From Hydra vulgaris (Eukaryota > Cnidaria > Hydrozoa > Anthoathecata > Hydridae), in assembly GCF_038396675.1 (NCBI RefSeq), contig NC_088921.1, positions 26,337,501-26,401,500 on the forward strand: DNA of 64,000 nucleotides. Reading direction: 5' to 3'. The notes below the pieces were generated by a model, which saw nothing but the letters and a program-made list of their open reading frames with translations, had not been told where the DNA came from and ran no database searches. A program made the translations under genes and the position numbers. Of this stretch, positions 1 through 11,560 are shown piece after piece. The first letter of the stretch is position 1. Each line of letters opens with the position of its first letter.

Positions 1-2357
1 CTCAAGTTGAACTTCACTCAAGTTTGCTTCTTGCATTCCACCCTAAGAATTACAAAGTTACAAAAAATACAAAAAAAATTTATGACTATATTTTTATAAT
101 TATTATAAAATATTTGAAAATAATTTATAATAATTATAAAAATGTAAAAAGCTTTAGAAACAATTTTTTAAATTATTTCTCAGGCCTTGTTATGAAGTGT
201 TATGCAGCCCGCATTTTGCTTGCGAAAAGGCGATTTCCCTATGCATTCAGCAGTTTTGCATTACGCAAAAACTTTTATCTTTTAGAATAGTTAAATTATC
301 TTTTGATATCGTTTATGTGACATTTATTTAAAAGAAATAAAGCCGTAAGTGAAAGCATTTAACTGTAATTGTAAACTAATAGATTTTTTGTTAAAGAAAC
401 AGTTTGTTTAATAATTTTTTTGCTGCTGTTAAAAGTTAGTTAAAGAAAATAAAGTGTTTCAAGTTTATAATAATATTCCTTTTAAATATATAAATTAATT
501 TTTGTCATAATAGTTTAAAAAATGCACAATTTATTTTAATGTAAATATTTTACTAATAAGATATTTTATTTTAAGTTTATTTTCAATTCAATAACGTAAA
601 GTTTTAATGACATTTGTTTAATTTATAAAAATAAAATATGATCACGTTATGTTATTGATAAAACTGATAAAACTCTTTATTGTTTAAAAACACTATTAAA
701 AAGAGTTCACAAAATAAATAAGAAAAAATTTATTAACAGTTAATAAAATAATTAAAAAGCAACGGTAAATTTATAAGAAAGCAAACAAATATTATGTTAC
801 GTTTTATGAAAAAAATGATTTTTCAAATAAGAACTAAGATAATAAATAAGCAAAAACAACTATTTTTTCATACCCAACTTTAGAATCAAAGTTGGGTAAA
901 AGATAGTTGTTTTACCATTTAGATTTTTCGTATATTGAAGAATATAACTAAAAACATTTAAAAAAAAACAAAAAAAAAACAGGGTACACAGGTTTTGTTT
1001 TTGTAATTTATAAGCATGTTTCTTTTATATTTAAAGATTAAGAGTTAAACATGATTAACATCTATTACCTTAAAGTTTTTAATTATGCCTTTTTACAGAT
1101 GCCTAAATAACTTATTTAAAAAGCGTTTGATTTTTAACCCTTTATTGTTAACTGTTGCTATATTGCAACAAAATCTTTTAATTGATTCTTGTTTTATTTA
1201 ATATCAATTTAATATTTTTACAAACTAGCTTTGTTTTTAATACTAAAGTAAATGTTACGACTTTTGTGCTAATGGAAAATAAGGCATATTTACCATTCTT
1301 TTGGGTAAGTTTTACCTACTTGATAATTAATTAAAACTGTTCTCTTTTATCATCTTTATTTTATTACCATTGTTTAGCTGTTTTAAATGTGTAAAAACTA
1401 GGTTCTGCATATATAGGTGAAATAAGATAACACAAGGGCAATTATAATTGTTGCTGCTTGGCAATATTGAACATTAGTGACAGTATTTTTTGATTATATA
1501 ATTTATTGTTTATAATATGTTATTTAGAGTATTTCTATTATTACCTCATTATACTAGCTTGATGATGATGACAACGATAATGATATAATGACAGTGGCAA
1601 TATTAGAAATAAAATGAGTGGGAGGGGCAAGCTATAAATGTGATAAATACAAGACTACGCGACTATATTCCTAAAAAAAAACTGACCATAACTTAGATAC
1701 TGTCTACTTTGGGGAAGAGGGGCATAACACCTCTTTCCCCATAGAATCATTTCTGAAAGATGATAATAGTGATAATCATTATCATTACATAGTGGAAAAT
1801 AAGCAGTCAATTTGACTGGCTAACACATTTTATTTTTTTCTGTTTAAATTTTTATCTCAGTATTAGTTCTCATAACGAAACTTATACACACAAAAACTTT
1901 AAATATAATCAATGGATTTTTTTAATTTTAACTTGCACGTAACTAACATTCAAATTACCTCTAAATGTTATTAGTTTAAAATAACTCCAACACACAGATT
2001 TTCATTCAATTAAAAAAAAAGTTTGCTAATATCAATGCGATTTAATGAATTTTTTTCTTAAATATCAAAACAAACTTTATAAAAAATTAAAAAAAATTTA
2101 AACTGAATCATTAATACTAAAAAAATTGTTTTATAAAATGTTGAAAATTGTAAGTTTTGTTTGTCTCTTTTTATTTGCCTCCATTAAGATAGGTTGATGT
2201 TTGATAAGTTTATTACAATTTGATATTAGAAAGAAAAAAACATTGCAATATTTTGCATTAGCGAGAAAAAGCTACGAAAAAAAAAAATGAAAAAATTGAA
2301 TGAAAAAAATAAATAAATAAACAAAGTACAGTTGAAAAGAAAATTATTCTCAGCTAC
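1..2357. other. non-coding AT-rich stretch
   Basis: I see no supportable gene here. It lies on the 3' side of the minus-strand FUBP-like exons and is probably intron or intergenic DNA. The first ~43 bases, read on the minus strand, have an acceptor-like TTCTTAG and a short open frame, but that frame does not match the splice phase of the FUBP exon, so I do not call an exon. Confidence 0.5.
856..912. repeat. hairpin-forming inverted repeat
   Basis: The arms AACAACTATTTTTTCATACC... (856-881) and ...GGGTAAAAGATAGTTGTT (889-912) are nearly complementary around a loop of about 7 nt. No flanking duplication was found, so it may be a tiny MITE remnant or a chance hairpin. Confidence 0.5.
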
Positions 2358-2547
2358 CAGGGGCTATTCTAGACCATTTTCTATAGCATTAATTGTATTT
2401 GGGCACTGCCCAAATTAAAAACCTTTTTTTTTTAAACGCTTTTTACGCTAATGTTTTTTCCACAAAAAAAAACCGCCGATTTTCTGCTAAAGTTTGCCGG
2501 AACAAGGGGGTACCGCCACCCAAACTTTTTCCCTAGAATAGGCTCTG
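2358..2547. mobile_element. small MITE with CAGRGSCTATTCTAG ends
   Basis: The left end CAGGGGCTATTCTAGA and the right end CTAGAATAGGCTCTG are inverted copies of each other. The 190-bp element is flanked on both sides by the direct repeat GCTAC (2353-2357 and 2548-2552). It has no coding capacity. The interior contains the palindrome GGGCACTGCCC. The CAG start suggests a hAT- or CACTA-like parent, but 5 bp of duplication does not settle the superfamily. Confidence 0.65.
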
Positions 2548-2552
2548 GCTAC

Positions 2553-3616
2553 ATATAAAAATTCTTAGTTAAATACAGCAATTATTATATATTTTTAAAT
2601 TATTATGCAAATAATATATTAAATATTTTTATTTAAGTAATAAAATAAATAAAAACTTCAATCATTCATGAAAAAAAAGTTTTTACCACCAGTAAAATGA
2701 AAGTAATCTAAATAAGTGAGCAAAAAAAAAAAAAAAATTACATGTATATAACGCTATTTGTCAACGAAGCAAATTAAAGTAGCGTATCGTAAACTATTTT
2801 TAATACTTTTTTAAAATTTAAATAAATTTATGAAATTTTAGTATATGCATTTCCAAATTATATGATTATTTGTAAAATATTGTTTTTCGAAACTCTGATT
2901 TTTTTCAACCAGTCAAACATGACAGGAAAGAATTCATTTTGGGATGTCAAAATAGCAATTTAAGTCATTATGGGTGGTCATTGACTGTTAACGGGCCGTA
3001 ATTTTCAACGCTGTCATCATGATGGTAATATTGATGTTAATAATGATAGTGATGATGATGAAGATAATGAGATGCGATGAAAAGTAACAGAATAAGCTTC
3101 TTAAGTTTGCAAGCAATATTGCATATGTACCTACAACGTCAAGAAAAGCCTTGAGCACTTAACCAGTTGGAAGACCATCATAAAGTTAAAAAATAACCTT
3201 TTAATTAAGGGCAGTTGTAAAGCTTAAGTGCCCTTGCTAACTTGTGATGTATCCAATGATTTATTAAATAATTGGCTAGAAAAACCATAATAGAGAATGG
3301 CCAGAAAAACCATAAAACAAAAATTCCCGCAAGTAATGGGTTAATGTTAATGGGTTACAGTCGAGAATATTGTACCATGTGCATTTTACTTTTATGTTGA
3401 CAGGTGGAAATAACTTTTCAGAACTTTCATAAGAAAGCACTTTAGAGTCAGAGTTTTTTAAATATCTAAACTTGGGTTCTCTTTTTGGGTTTTCTTTTTT
3501 TTCACATTGCTCCTTTAAAAGTCAAATAAAAAAAGTTTCTTATTTTTTTTACATAGTTCAATTGCCATCTAAAATTCCTTATTAAGCTAAACTAATTTCT
3601 CAACATAATAATTACT
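2553..3616. other. non-coding stretch
   Basis: No gene is supported. It holds a short GAT-rich patch (about 3010-3070) and a ~29-bp tandem duplication containing CCATAATAGAGAATGGC-like words near 3272-3320. Confidence 0.4.
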
Positions 3617-3620
3617 TTAA

Positions 3621-3984
3621 AGGGATTCCCAAGTGCCGAAACATGTTGTGTTCATATCATAGATAAAAATTAAAAAATAAGTTTAAAGTTAATAAAACTT
3701 TCCAAAACAAATTATTAAATGAGATATTAACAAAAGTATAATAATAAAACATATTTACCGACAACAAATATAAGCGCATTAATCAGACTAGATTTAAAAA
3801 ATAAAAATAGTCAAAGAGCTGGAACTTTCCTTTGTGAAAAACAAAATGGAGTTAAAAATTAAGAAGTTTTTTGTAAATATCTCATTCAATAATTTGTTTT
3901 TGAAAAGTTTAATTAACTTTTAACTTATTTCCTAATGTTTATCTATGATATGAACACAACTTGTCTTGGCACTTGGGGATATCT
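3621..3984. mobile_element. TTAA-family non-autonomous transposon, copy A
   Basis: A 364-bp element has terminal inverted repeats of ~50 bp. The left arm begins AGGGATTCCCAAGTGCC and the right arm, reverse-complemented, begins AGATATCCCCAAGTGCC; both continue through GTTGTGTTCATATCATAG. TTAA flanks both ends (3617-3620, 3985-3988). It has no ORF. It shares its terminal words with the elements at 4231-6269 and 49875-51503. TTAA duplications are typical of Kolobok, piggyBac and Sola-type transposases; which one mobilises this family is unknown. Confidence 0.75.
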
Positions 3985-4230
3985 TTAAGATTGAAAAAAT
4001 ATAGATGTAGAAGAGTTATATTTATCAAGTGCTATGTATAGTTTTTTATTCTATTTAAACAAAATATACAAACCTTTATCTTTTACCTTTTTCATTACCT
4101 TTGTTGTAGAATTTTGCAATATGGTAACAAATTAAGTTGTTTTTTTTTGGAATATTTAATAGTTTTAATTATAAAACATTTAAATAATTTTTAAAATAAG
4201 TTTTTTAATATTCAACTAATGAAGGGTTAA

Positions 4231-6269
4231 AGGGATCCTAAAGTGTTGAGACAAGTTGTGTTCATATCAAATAGAATGATAAAAAAATGTTTGGGAAGAA
4301 TTTTTTTAAGTAAAACAAAATAATAAAGGTATACCAAGAAAAACAAACTTTGTTGTTTTACTCGAGCTTGCCGTCTCCATGTTAGCCAATCTCGCCGCAA
4401 TCTTTATAATTTATTCAAGCGCATTTAATTCCAAAGAGTTTTAGTAAATGACGCCATTGTCGAATTTCTTTTCTTTTGAATCAATATTATTTGTTTATGT
4501 TTTATTTGTTAATTAAAAAAGTGTTTATTATCAATCGTATGACTTTCATATAAATTTTATAGGAAGCTAAACAAAAGAATGTTTTTTATAAAGCGCGAGA
4601 ACCAAATAAAATTAAGATTTTTATGTTAAAATAAATATTCTCTTAAATATAATAAATATTCAAAAAAGACATTGATCACCTTAAGATGAACTTTTTTTTC
4701 TAGTTTATTTAAGCTGTTTATCACTATGATGTCTTTGTTCTCCTATCGAAATAACATTTTACAAATTCTTAATTTTTAATTAATAAAGAATTTTGGTAAA
4801 CGACATCATTTATTAGAGATATTTGCTAAATTCTTAAAATTTTAAAATATTTATAGATTTTACACTTAACAAATTTACAGACAGCTTTTTATTAATTAAA
4901 GCAATAACTAATGTTTTATGACAATAATTCAAGACAGATGGCGATTAAAATTGTTTATGTGTTGCAGCACATGTGTGCACACGTGTTAAAAACATATTAT
5001 ATTTAATAATTCCCAATTTATATCGTATTTGGCAAGTATTTTAGATTAAAACCTGTCCCTTAAAATTACAAATCAAAGTACTATCAATATTGACAATAAA
5101 AAGGTTTTCATTAAACAATTTCAATTTTCAAATTTATTTGATGCTACACTTTTTTACAATCTTGACCAATAATTGTTCAATTTTAAAAATAAAATGAAAT
5201 AAGCAATGCATATTTTACAGAATAAATTTCATTAAATATATTCTTGCATGATTAAATAAGAATTTCGAGAATACTTGAACCCAATGAAAAGATAAGCAAA
5301 TAAATGCTGTTAATTAAAAATAATAAGATTAACTCTTTCACTACCAGCCGCTTAAACAAAAGTCTTTACGTAGATATTTTGAATAAAATTTGGATAGCCT
5401 AACATTGACAACTAATTAACATTCAATTAGTAAATCTCTTTAAAAGCATAACAAATCATATATCAATATAGAACTGAACATAATGAGCTTTTTAATTAAT
5501 AAGTTAACATGCATGAATGAACAATAAGAAATAAAAAGTGCTTAAAACCATAGTTTTATAAATAGTAATTAAAACATTAAATCCAAAACAAAACTCATTT
5601 TAAAGAATAAAAAGTATGTTTTTCTTCCAAATACGTTTTGACTTACTAAGTTAATTACTTATACATATCTAAAGAAGATTTTCTTAATCAAGGATTACTC
5701 TAGATTTTTAACTTTGTCAAGTGAAAACTTTTTATAACACAATACGGCTCTTATTTGTTCTTGATTATATAATATAACATTATATATAGTGATAAATATA
5801 ACACAAAAATAATTTATAGCAACAGACAAGCTTAAAATATCTGAAATATTTTATTTATATTTTAAATGCAAACTTCACAAAAATTAAAAGTAAAATAACT
5901 AAAGAAATTCTACAGTAGTTTTTGATGAAAAAAACTCTTATATAATAAGTAACTAAACAAATTCTTTAGTAATCTTTAATAATAATAAAAAAATCTATAA
6001 TTTGATAAATACAATGACGTCATTTACTAAAACTCTTTGGAATTAAAGACGCTTGAATAAATTATAAAGTCTGTAGATTGCAGCATATATTTTAAAGACT
6101 ATGAGAGATTGGCTAACATGGAGACAGCAAGTTTTGAGTAAAACAATAAAGCTTGTTTTTCTTGGTATACCTTTATTATTTTGTTTTACTTGAAAAAATT
6201 CTGCCCAAAACATCTTTTTATTATTCTCTTTAATATAAACACAACTCGTCTTGGCACCTTGGGGTCCCT
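4231..6269. mobile_element. TTAA-family non-autonomous transposon, copy B (2.0 kb)
   Basis: TTAA flanks at 4227-4230 and 6270-6273 enclose a 2039-bp element. Its inverted repeats begin AGGGATCCTAAAGTG (left) and AGGGACCCCAAGGTGCC (right, reversed) and extend about 200 bp inward. The inner arms include GGTATACCAAGAAAAAC, a segment about a mother-strand copy of GTTAGCCAATCTC, and TTATTCAAGCGC on the left with its reverse complement on the right. The interior is very AT-rich and shows no coding region. It lies 3' of the second FUBP-like exon, presumably in an intron of that gene. Confidence 0.75.
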
Positions 6270-6487
6270 TTAAGAGATTTATTACATTTTACTAAAAATA
6301 CTAAAAAATTTTTTATAGCTGAAATTCCCATTTTTACTGATGCGTTTATATATCAAAATAAAAGTATATTTTGAGTTTTAAGATTCCGTATAATTTGAAA
6401 TTAGTTTAATATAGTGTACATTTGTTATAAAAGATTTTAAAACAGCAAAAGAAAGACGAGAAAAAGTTTTGAACACTGATAACTTAC

Positions 6488-7181
6488 CATACTCCAAATA
6501 GTTATCAAGAGGAGTTCCAGATGATTGTTGTTGTTGCAACTTAGCGGCAATCTTTAAAAATAAAATTTTATATATTTTAAAATTTAAAAATCTTTCTTTG
6601 GGGCAACTTTAAAAATAAAATTTTATATATTTTAAAATTGACAGCACACTTCTTTACACATGAGGAAGTGGTGCAAAATTTTATTAAACACAACTTGTCA
6701 ATCTTTAAGATCACTTTAAATTTATATGGTAGTGGTGTAGTGGTAGAACACTTGCCTCATAAGCAAGAAGTTTAAAGTTAAAACCCCACCACATCTCTAG
6801 TGTTCAATATTTTTGTCCGCACAGCAACCTTGTTTGTCAAGGTTCGTGTTTTAGAGTTATAAAGCTGAAAAAGGATTGTAACCACAACTAAAGAACCCTC
6901 CTCGACAATAGTGGCCTTCTAAGCCTTGGGGAGGTTAATAAAAATTAAAAAAAAAAAGTATTAACAATATTTAGTAATTATGCATTTAATTACTTCCTTA
7001 AGAATTTTCTTTGTTTCTTTGCTTAGCTTAAAACTGTGAGAGAACAACTGTTATAAATATTTAAAAACTTAACAATTTAAATCTGTAAATAATTTAAGCC
7101 TTAACAATAACACATTACCATTATAATATTTATAAAGAAATTATATATATACATATATATAAATATATATACAAACACAAA

Positions 7182-7240
<59 letters not shown>

Positions 7241-7344
7241 CAACAAAGAATTGTCAGTAATAAAATATTGATATGGGCTATAAGATTATTTTAAAGCCAT
7301 AACCATTCACAACATATATATGTATATGTATGTATGTATGTATG

Positions 7345-7436
<92 letters not shown>

Positions 7437-8633
7437 AATATATATATACATATATACATGTGTCAACATTTATACATATTACTTAAATAATTATCATAAT
7501 TTTAGTTTAATTTAAAATAGGTAATTTTACAGTTGAATGGCCTGAAAAAATTTCATTTTTTTGCATGTTGCACTCTCGTCAGTGGAGACCTCTCTAGTAA
7601 CTAATTTATTCAGTATCAAATTATATTAACATAATTTTGATGCTGGATAAATAATTGTTATGAGTATAAAATATTTTAAGATTATATAATAAATATATCT
7701 GCTTTGAGTATCACATTACAGCATTTTAGCATCTAAATATCAAAATAAAAATCGATAGATAAATAAAAAAGGTATAATAAAACCAAATTAACACCTACTT
7801 TTTTTATTACCAAAGCTACTGAAAATGTTAGTAACTATTTTAAAAGCAGATATTTATTTTTTTAAAGTAAAACAAGGGAATTATATTTTTTCATTTTAAA
7901 CACAAAACACATGGCAATAAAATACAAATTTAATAACTAAAAAATGTTGGGAAAAAAAAGAATTATGTAAATAGGAATTCCACATGAGTTTAGACTATAA
8001 AAAAATATTTAGTTTATGATTACATAAGTTTAATTTTTATTTATTTTATTTTTGTGTAATTGTTGAGCAAAACAGCAAGGAAAATGATTGTTAATTTTAA
8101 TTAAACTTAATTAGTCTTAAGAACTGAGGATAACTAAATAAATATCCAACTATCTTATGAACATTAATTACTTGCAGGAACATTTAAGTAAAAAAAGATT
8201 ATATTTTAAGAGTTTTAGCTATTGCTGTAAGATGATTTTTGTAAGAAATAGCAAGATTTGTAAAAACAAAAACATGCAAGTTATTGTAAGATAAGTTTTG
8301 GTGAGAAAGATATTTAATTCAGCTCTGAGCCATGCTTTACATTAGTGCAATACGTAGTTACTTATGTTATATATTTTATAATATAACAATTGATAAAAAT
8401 AGAATTGGCACTATGACTAAAACGATTTGATCAGAATTTACACGTGCATATCAAGAACGCAGTGGCTAGTGATATCAACGTTGATATTTCGATAAAAGGG
8501 TCCTTTATTTTAATTTAGACTACAAAAACAAAATGCAAAGTCTCTTTCAAGATTTATCTTAAGCATTCACCTGTTTGGCACGAGCCATAGCGTCTTTAAG
8601 GGCATTCTGCTGATCAGTAGTTTGAGCAGCCAT
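6488..8633 (-). CDS. FUBP/KHSRP-like protein, N-terminal exons (partial gene)
   Basis: Two coding exons are visible on the minus strand. Exon 1 is 8633-8571: ATG start, 21 codons, donor GTGAAT. Exon 2 is 6551-6488: acceptor TTTAAAG, 21 codons plus 1 nt, donor GTAAGT. The spliced product contains [17 protein letters not shown] followed by a Q-rich patch and PLDNYLEYG. This matches the conserved N-terminal helix of far-upstream-element-binding proteins (human FUBP1 has DAFKDALQRARQIAAKI, then a DYGYG motif). The family uses four KH domains to bind single-stranded DNA and RNA in the nucleus, in transcription and splicing control. The KH exons are not in this window and must lie beyond the left edge. 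The 2.0-kb intron carries a SINE and TA microsatellites. Identification rests on a ~35-residue match and on the exon phases. Confidence 0.7.
6728..6955 (+). mobile_element. tRNA-derived SINE
   Basis: The head looks like a degenerate tRNA with polymerase III boxes: an A box in TGGTGTAGTGGTAGAACAC, an anticodon-arm region TTGCCTCATAAGCAAG, and a B-box-like AGTTAAAACCCC. A ~150-bp unrelated body follows, and the end is an A-rich tail (AATAAAAATTAAAAAAAAAAA). The T arm no longer pairs properly, so this is not a functional tRNA. It lies inside the first FUBP-like intron in the opposite orientation to the gene. Confidence 0.7.
7141..7461. repeat. (TA)n/(TATG)n microsatellite cluster
   Basis: Two long TA runs (about 7189-7235 and 7345-7440) have scattered AAATA interruptions, and a short TATG run sits at 7317-7347. 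The cluster is in the first FUBP-like intron. Open frames here are artefacts of the repeat. Confidence 0.9.
7490..8550. other. rest of FUBP-like intron 1
   Basis: No gene, RNA or element with clear ends is visible. The sequence is AT-rich with ordinary A and T runs. Confidence 0.4.
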
Positions 8634-9863
8634 TGTTGCAAATGCGACCTTGATGTACTTTTAGTTCGAATGTATGGTAAGTGAATTGTGGGAAGGCGCA
8701 ATTGCCTCTATTTCATTAAATTATACTTTTACCGTAAAAAGTGACTATTAAAAATTTACATAAATATTGCCGGAAAGGTCCCGAAAAATATTTTCGGTTA
8801 ACGCTCAGTTCATTCTTATCGATTAAATCTAATCGTACACAAGCTAAAACAGTTTCGAGTTAACTGAAATATAAGGAATCCGGTTGCAAAACAAAACAGC
8901 CGGGTTTTCGAATATAACCGATGATCAAATATATTTGAGAATGAACTAGATTTAGATATGCTTCAGTAATTTCTAATTCAGTAAATAATCTTAGTGTGTT
9001 ATATATAACATGATTTATATATAAAGCATCAAAATTAATTGCTGTTATAAAAAAATTTTTATAAATTTTTTTTTAATTTTTTCACTCTAAATTGAAAAAA
9101 GTGATAACTTTTGGGTTTGTCAGTAAATATTGTCAGGAACTAACTAAATCTATAATGTATTAAAACTTTATTATATTATTGACTTAATGTGTGATTGGTC
9201 TTTTACTTTATTGTAGTTGAATTACGATTGAATCAGTGGTTTAAAAAGGACATAAGTCCGTAAACAATAACTCTAGAGAAAACGAAAAAAGTTTTATCCA
9301 AAAGAATAAAATTTAAGAAAATGATGTGATGAGGTTTTTTATTCTTTTAACTGTTGGTTAAATAGGGTTTTTTTACACAAAATAAAACGAATATACAAGT
9401 ATTAAAGGAAAAAAAAGCGCAGAAATTTACAAAAGACTCATTAGATATTGTCATCAAAAGCCGCTAGTAATTTACAAACCTCATAAAATTCCAATACATG
9501 AATAATGTTCCTAAATCGAAAAATTAATTAGACGTTTTAATTTTACGTTTAATTAATAAAACTTTTTAAAATTATTTTATATTAAAAATATAGAGAGTAA
9601 AACCAGGTTAAACCGCACACTTATCAATAAAAATTAAATAACTTTTTTATTTTTCATTTTTGCTTTTTCTTTTTTTTTTTTTTCATTAGATAGGTAATAT
9701 AAAACTACATAAGATAACATATATGTTAAAAAAAAATAATAAAATTATCGAAAATGTTAAACGTAAAGAAAAAAAAATTGTGCGGTTTTAAGTGACACTC
9801 TGATAAATCCGTACACTTGAAAAAAAAACATTTTTTAATTATTTTTTTTAACACAACTTATGC
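8634..9863. other. upstream region of the FUBP-like gene
   Basis: This is the presumed 5' UTR and promoter side of the minus-strand gene. No TATA box or other promoter element can be assigned with confidence. A short inverted repeat AGTTCATTCT (8807-8816) / AGAATGAACT (8938-8947) encloses ~140 bp rich in CCGGTT/AACCG words and may be a degenerate MITE. AACCGCACAC (~9610) and GTGCGGTT (~9782) form another weak inverted pair. Confidence 0.35.
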
Positions 9864-11560
9864 TTAGGAAACTATATTAAAGTATTTACATTTTTTGCAG
9901 CAAAAAATTAAGTTCCAACTACAATTTCTTTGATTAAAATGTTTCTTTGCACAACCGTTCCCGACACATCAAATTTTCGCATTACAACATTTCTGTATGT
10001 AATTGTACTCTACACTTTTGACATTTTGCAACTTTTAATCGTTTGGCTGCTGGTACTTGTTCTTCATTAATGTTTTGCTAAGGTTGCTCAGCATTGGTAT
10101 GCTCAGGCATTTGAGTAATTGGCATAGAGAGTCCACGCTTTGCGTTAAATTTAGCAACTTTCACGGCTTCCTTAGCTGCTTTTTCTTCATCTTTTTGTTT
10201 GAGAAACTTGATCACATTTTCTTTAGTAATACATTTTCCGCCAAGTTTTGACATGTTGCACTGCTTCGATTTCTTAATATGCGATTGATTTCTTGCTTGA
10301 AAAAACTTCTTCAACTCCATCTCGATACTGTTTTTGCAACGCTAAACACATGCTTGATATCTATCAAAACTTGAAGCTGGTGCAGTTGAGAAAGATGGTA
10401 ATTGGTGTGTAGTTGGAGTAGGTGCTGCGGCGGCTGTTGAAGATGATGAAACTGTATCTGAGCAAGATGGTGTAGGTGGTGCGGAGGTTGCTAAAGTTGA
10501 TGAAGGTAGATTAAAGGTTTGTGTAATTGCTAACGCCTTATGATTTACGTTGTTTTTATTAAGTGGAAATAAGCCAGTGTACTGGAAACCTGCGATTGCA
10601 TGCAAGCGTGTAAAACATTTACCACTCTCGTACAGCAGTTTGAGCAACGGTGGAAAATTCTGTTTATCTAAATTCTTACATTTTGAGTCTTTGTAATACT
10701 TTGTAATAATTTTTCTTTCCATGCTTATTTGATATGACAATAGACACCTCTACCCAATGGTTGTAGAATATGTGAAGAATACTCTGGTAAACAAATTAAG
10801 TTTATAATGTGTTTTTTGCACAGCAATACCGCTTCCAATGCTATGTGAGTTGTATGCCCATTTAATACTAAAATATGAATACCACCAATTTGCTCAGTTT
10901 TGGGTGTAAGTACTTCTTTCAGCCATTCAATAAACGTATCATGTTCCATCCAACCTAATTTTAAAATTGAAAATTTGGTGTCAACTGGACCAACTCTTGC
11001 CCAGTCAGGACAAAAGTTTCTTTTGGCTATGTATGTCACAAATGGTGGTGCAAAATGCCCATCAGCATTGTAGTAATTGTTTACAGTATAATGGATTTTT
11101 TCATTGTTGCCAGCAAGTTTAAATGCACGTCTTGTCCCTTTTCAACACACTACGGTTGCTTTGCCTTAATCACCCAAAAATCTGTTTCATCACAATTCCA
11201 AATATGCGACCCAGAAGTTATATCAGTTTGTTTATATTGCTTGGCAACGCATTCAAAATAACGATCAATTAATTCTGGCGTACAAGAAGCGGCTCTTTTA
11301 GATGCTAAGTTATCCGCTTTTCTTGTTGAAATTTCTTATGATCATTTTTTCATAGAGGCATAAAACCAGTCTTTACCAGGCTTGCCATTTTTGAATAAGT
11401 GTAATTGATCTTCGCGTTTAAGGAAGCCACATACAAATTCATTTTGGGTTAAACCATAGTCCCAGTCACCAAGTAATTAGAACGCATCCACCATCGTGGG
11501 AAAGTTTTACTTGAGTAAGACTAGTCATGGGTAGCTCACTAATGCCTACAGAGTGCATGA
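9864..11560 (-). pseudogene. pogo/Jerky-type DDE transposase, decayed
   Basis: The minus strand reads, through several stops and frameshifts, as a transposase of the DDE_1 (pogo/Tigger/CENP-B) group. From the N-terminal side: DWDYGLTQNEFV, then HIWNCDETDF (first acidic residue present, near 11190), then ILVLNGHTTHIALEA, then LLQPL-like residues reading LQPLGRGVY, and ISMERKIITKYY onward. The second catalytic Asp, normally in LDGH, is Asn (near 10862), and the third region has Gly where Asp is expected, so two of three catalytic positions are lost. A Ser/Thr/Ala/Pro linker follows, then a basic region and a cysteine-rich C terminus (CQKC, CENLMC, CCKKC) ending at a TAA at 9864-9866. No flanking terminal repeats were identified with confidence. 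Confidence 0.75.

Noticed and set aside
1..43. Possible third exon of the FUBP-like gene (minus, after TTCTTAG)
   Set aside because: The incoming phase from exon 2 gives a stop after nine codons, and the open frame does not resemble FUBP.
24..290. 88-codon plus-strand frame at the left edge
   Set aside because: Lys/Tyr/Ile-rich low-complexity composition, no splice context and no recognisable homology.
6728..6800. Functional tRNA (CAT anticodon)
   Set aside because: The A- and B-box words are present, but acceptor and T stems do not pair and a SINE body with A-rich tail follows.
7278..7469. Tyr/Ile-repeat proteins over TA tracts (also at 31919-32101 and 36004-36337)
   Set aside because: These are translations of (TA)n microsatellites.
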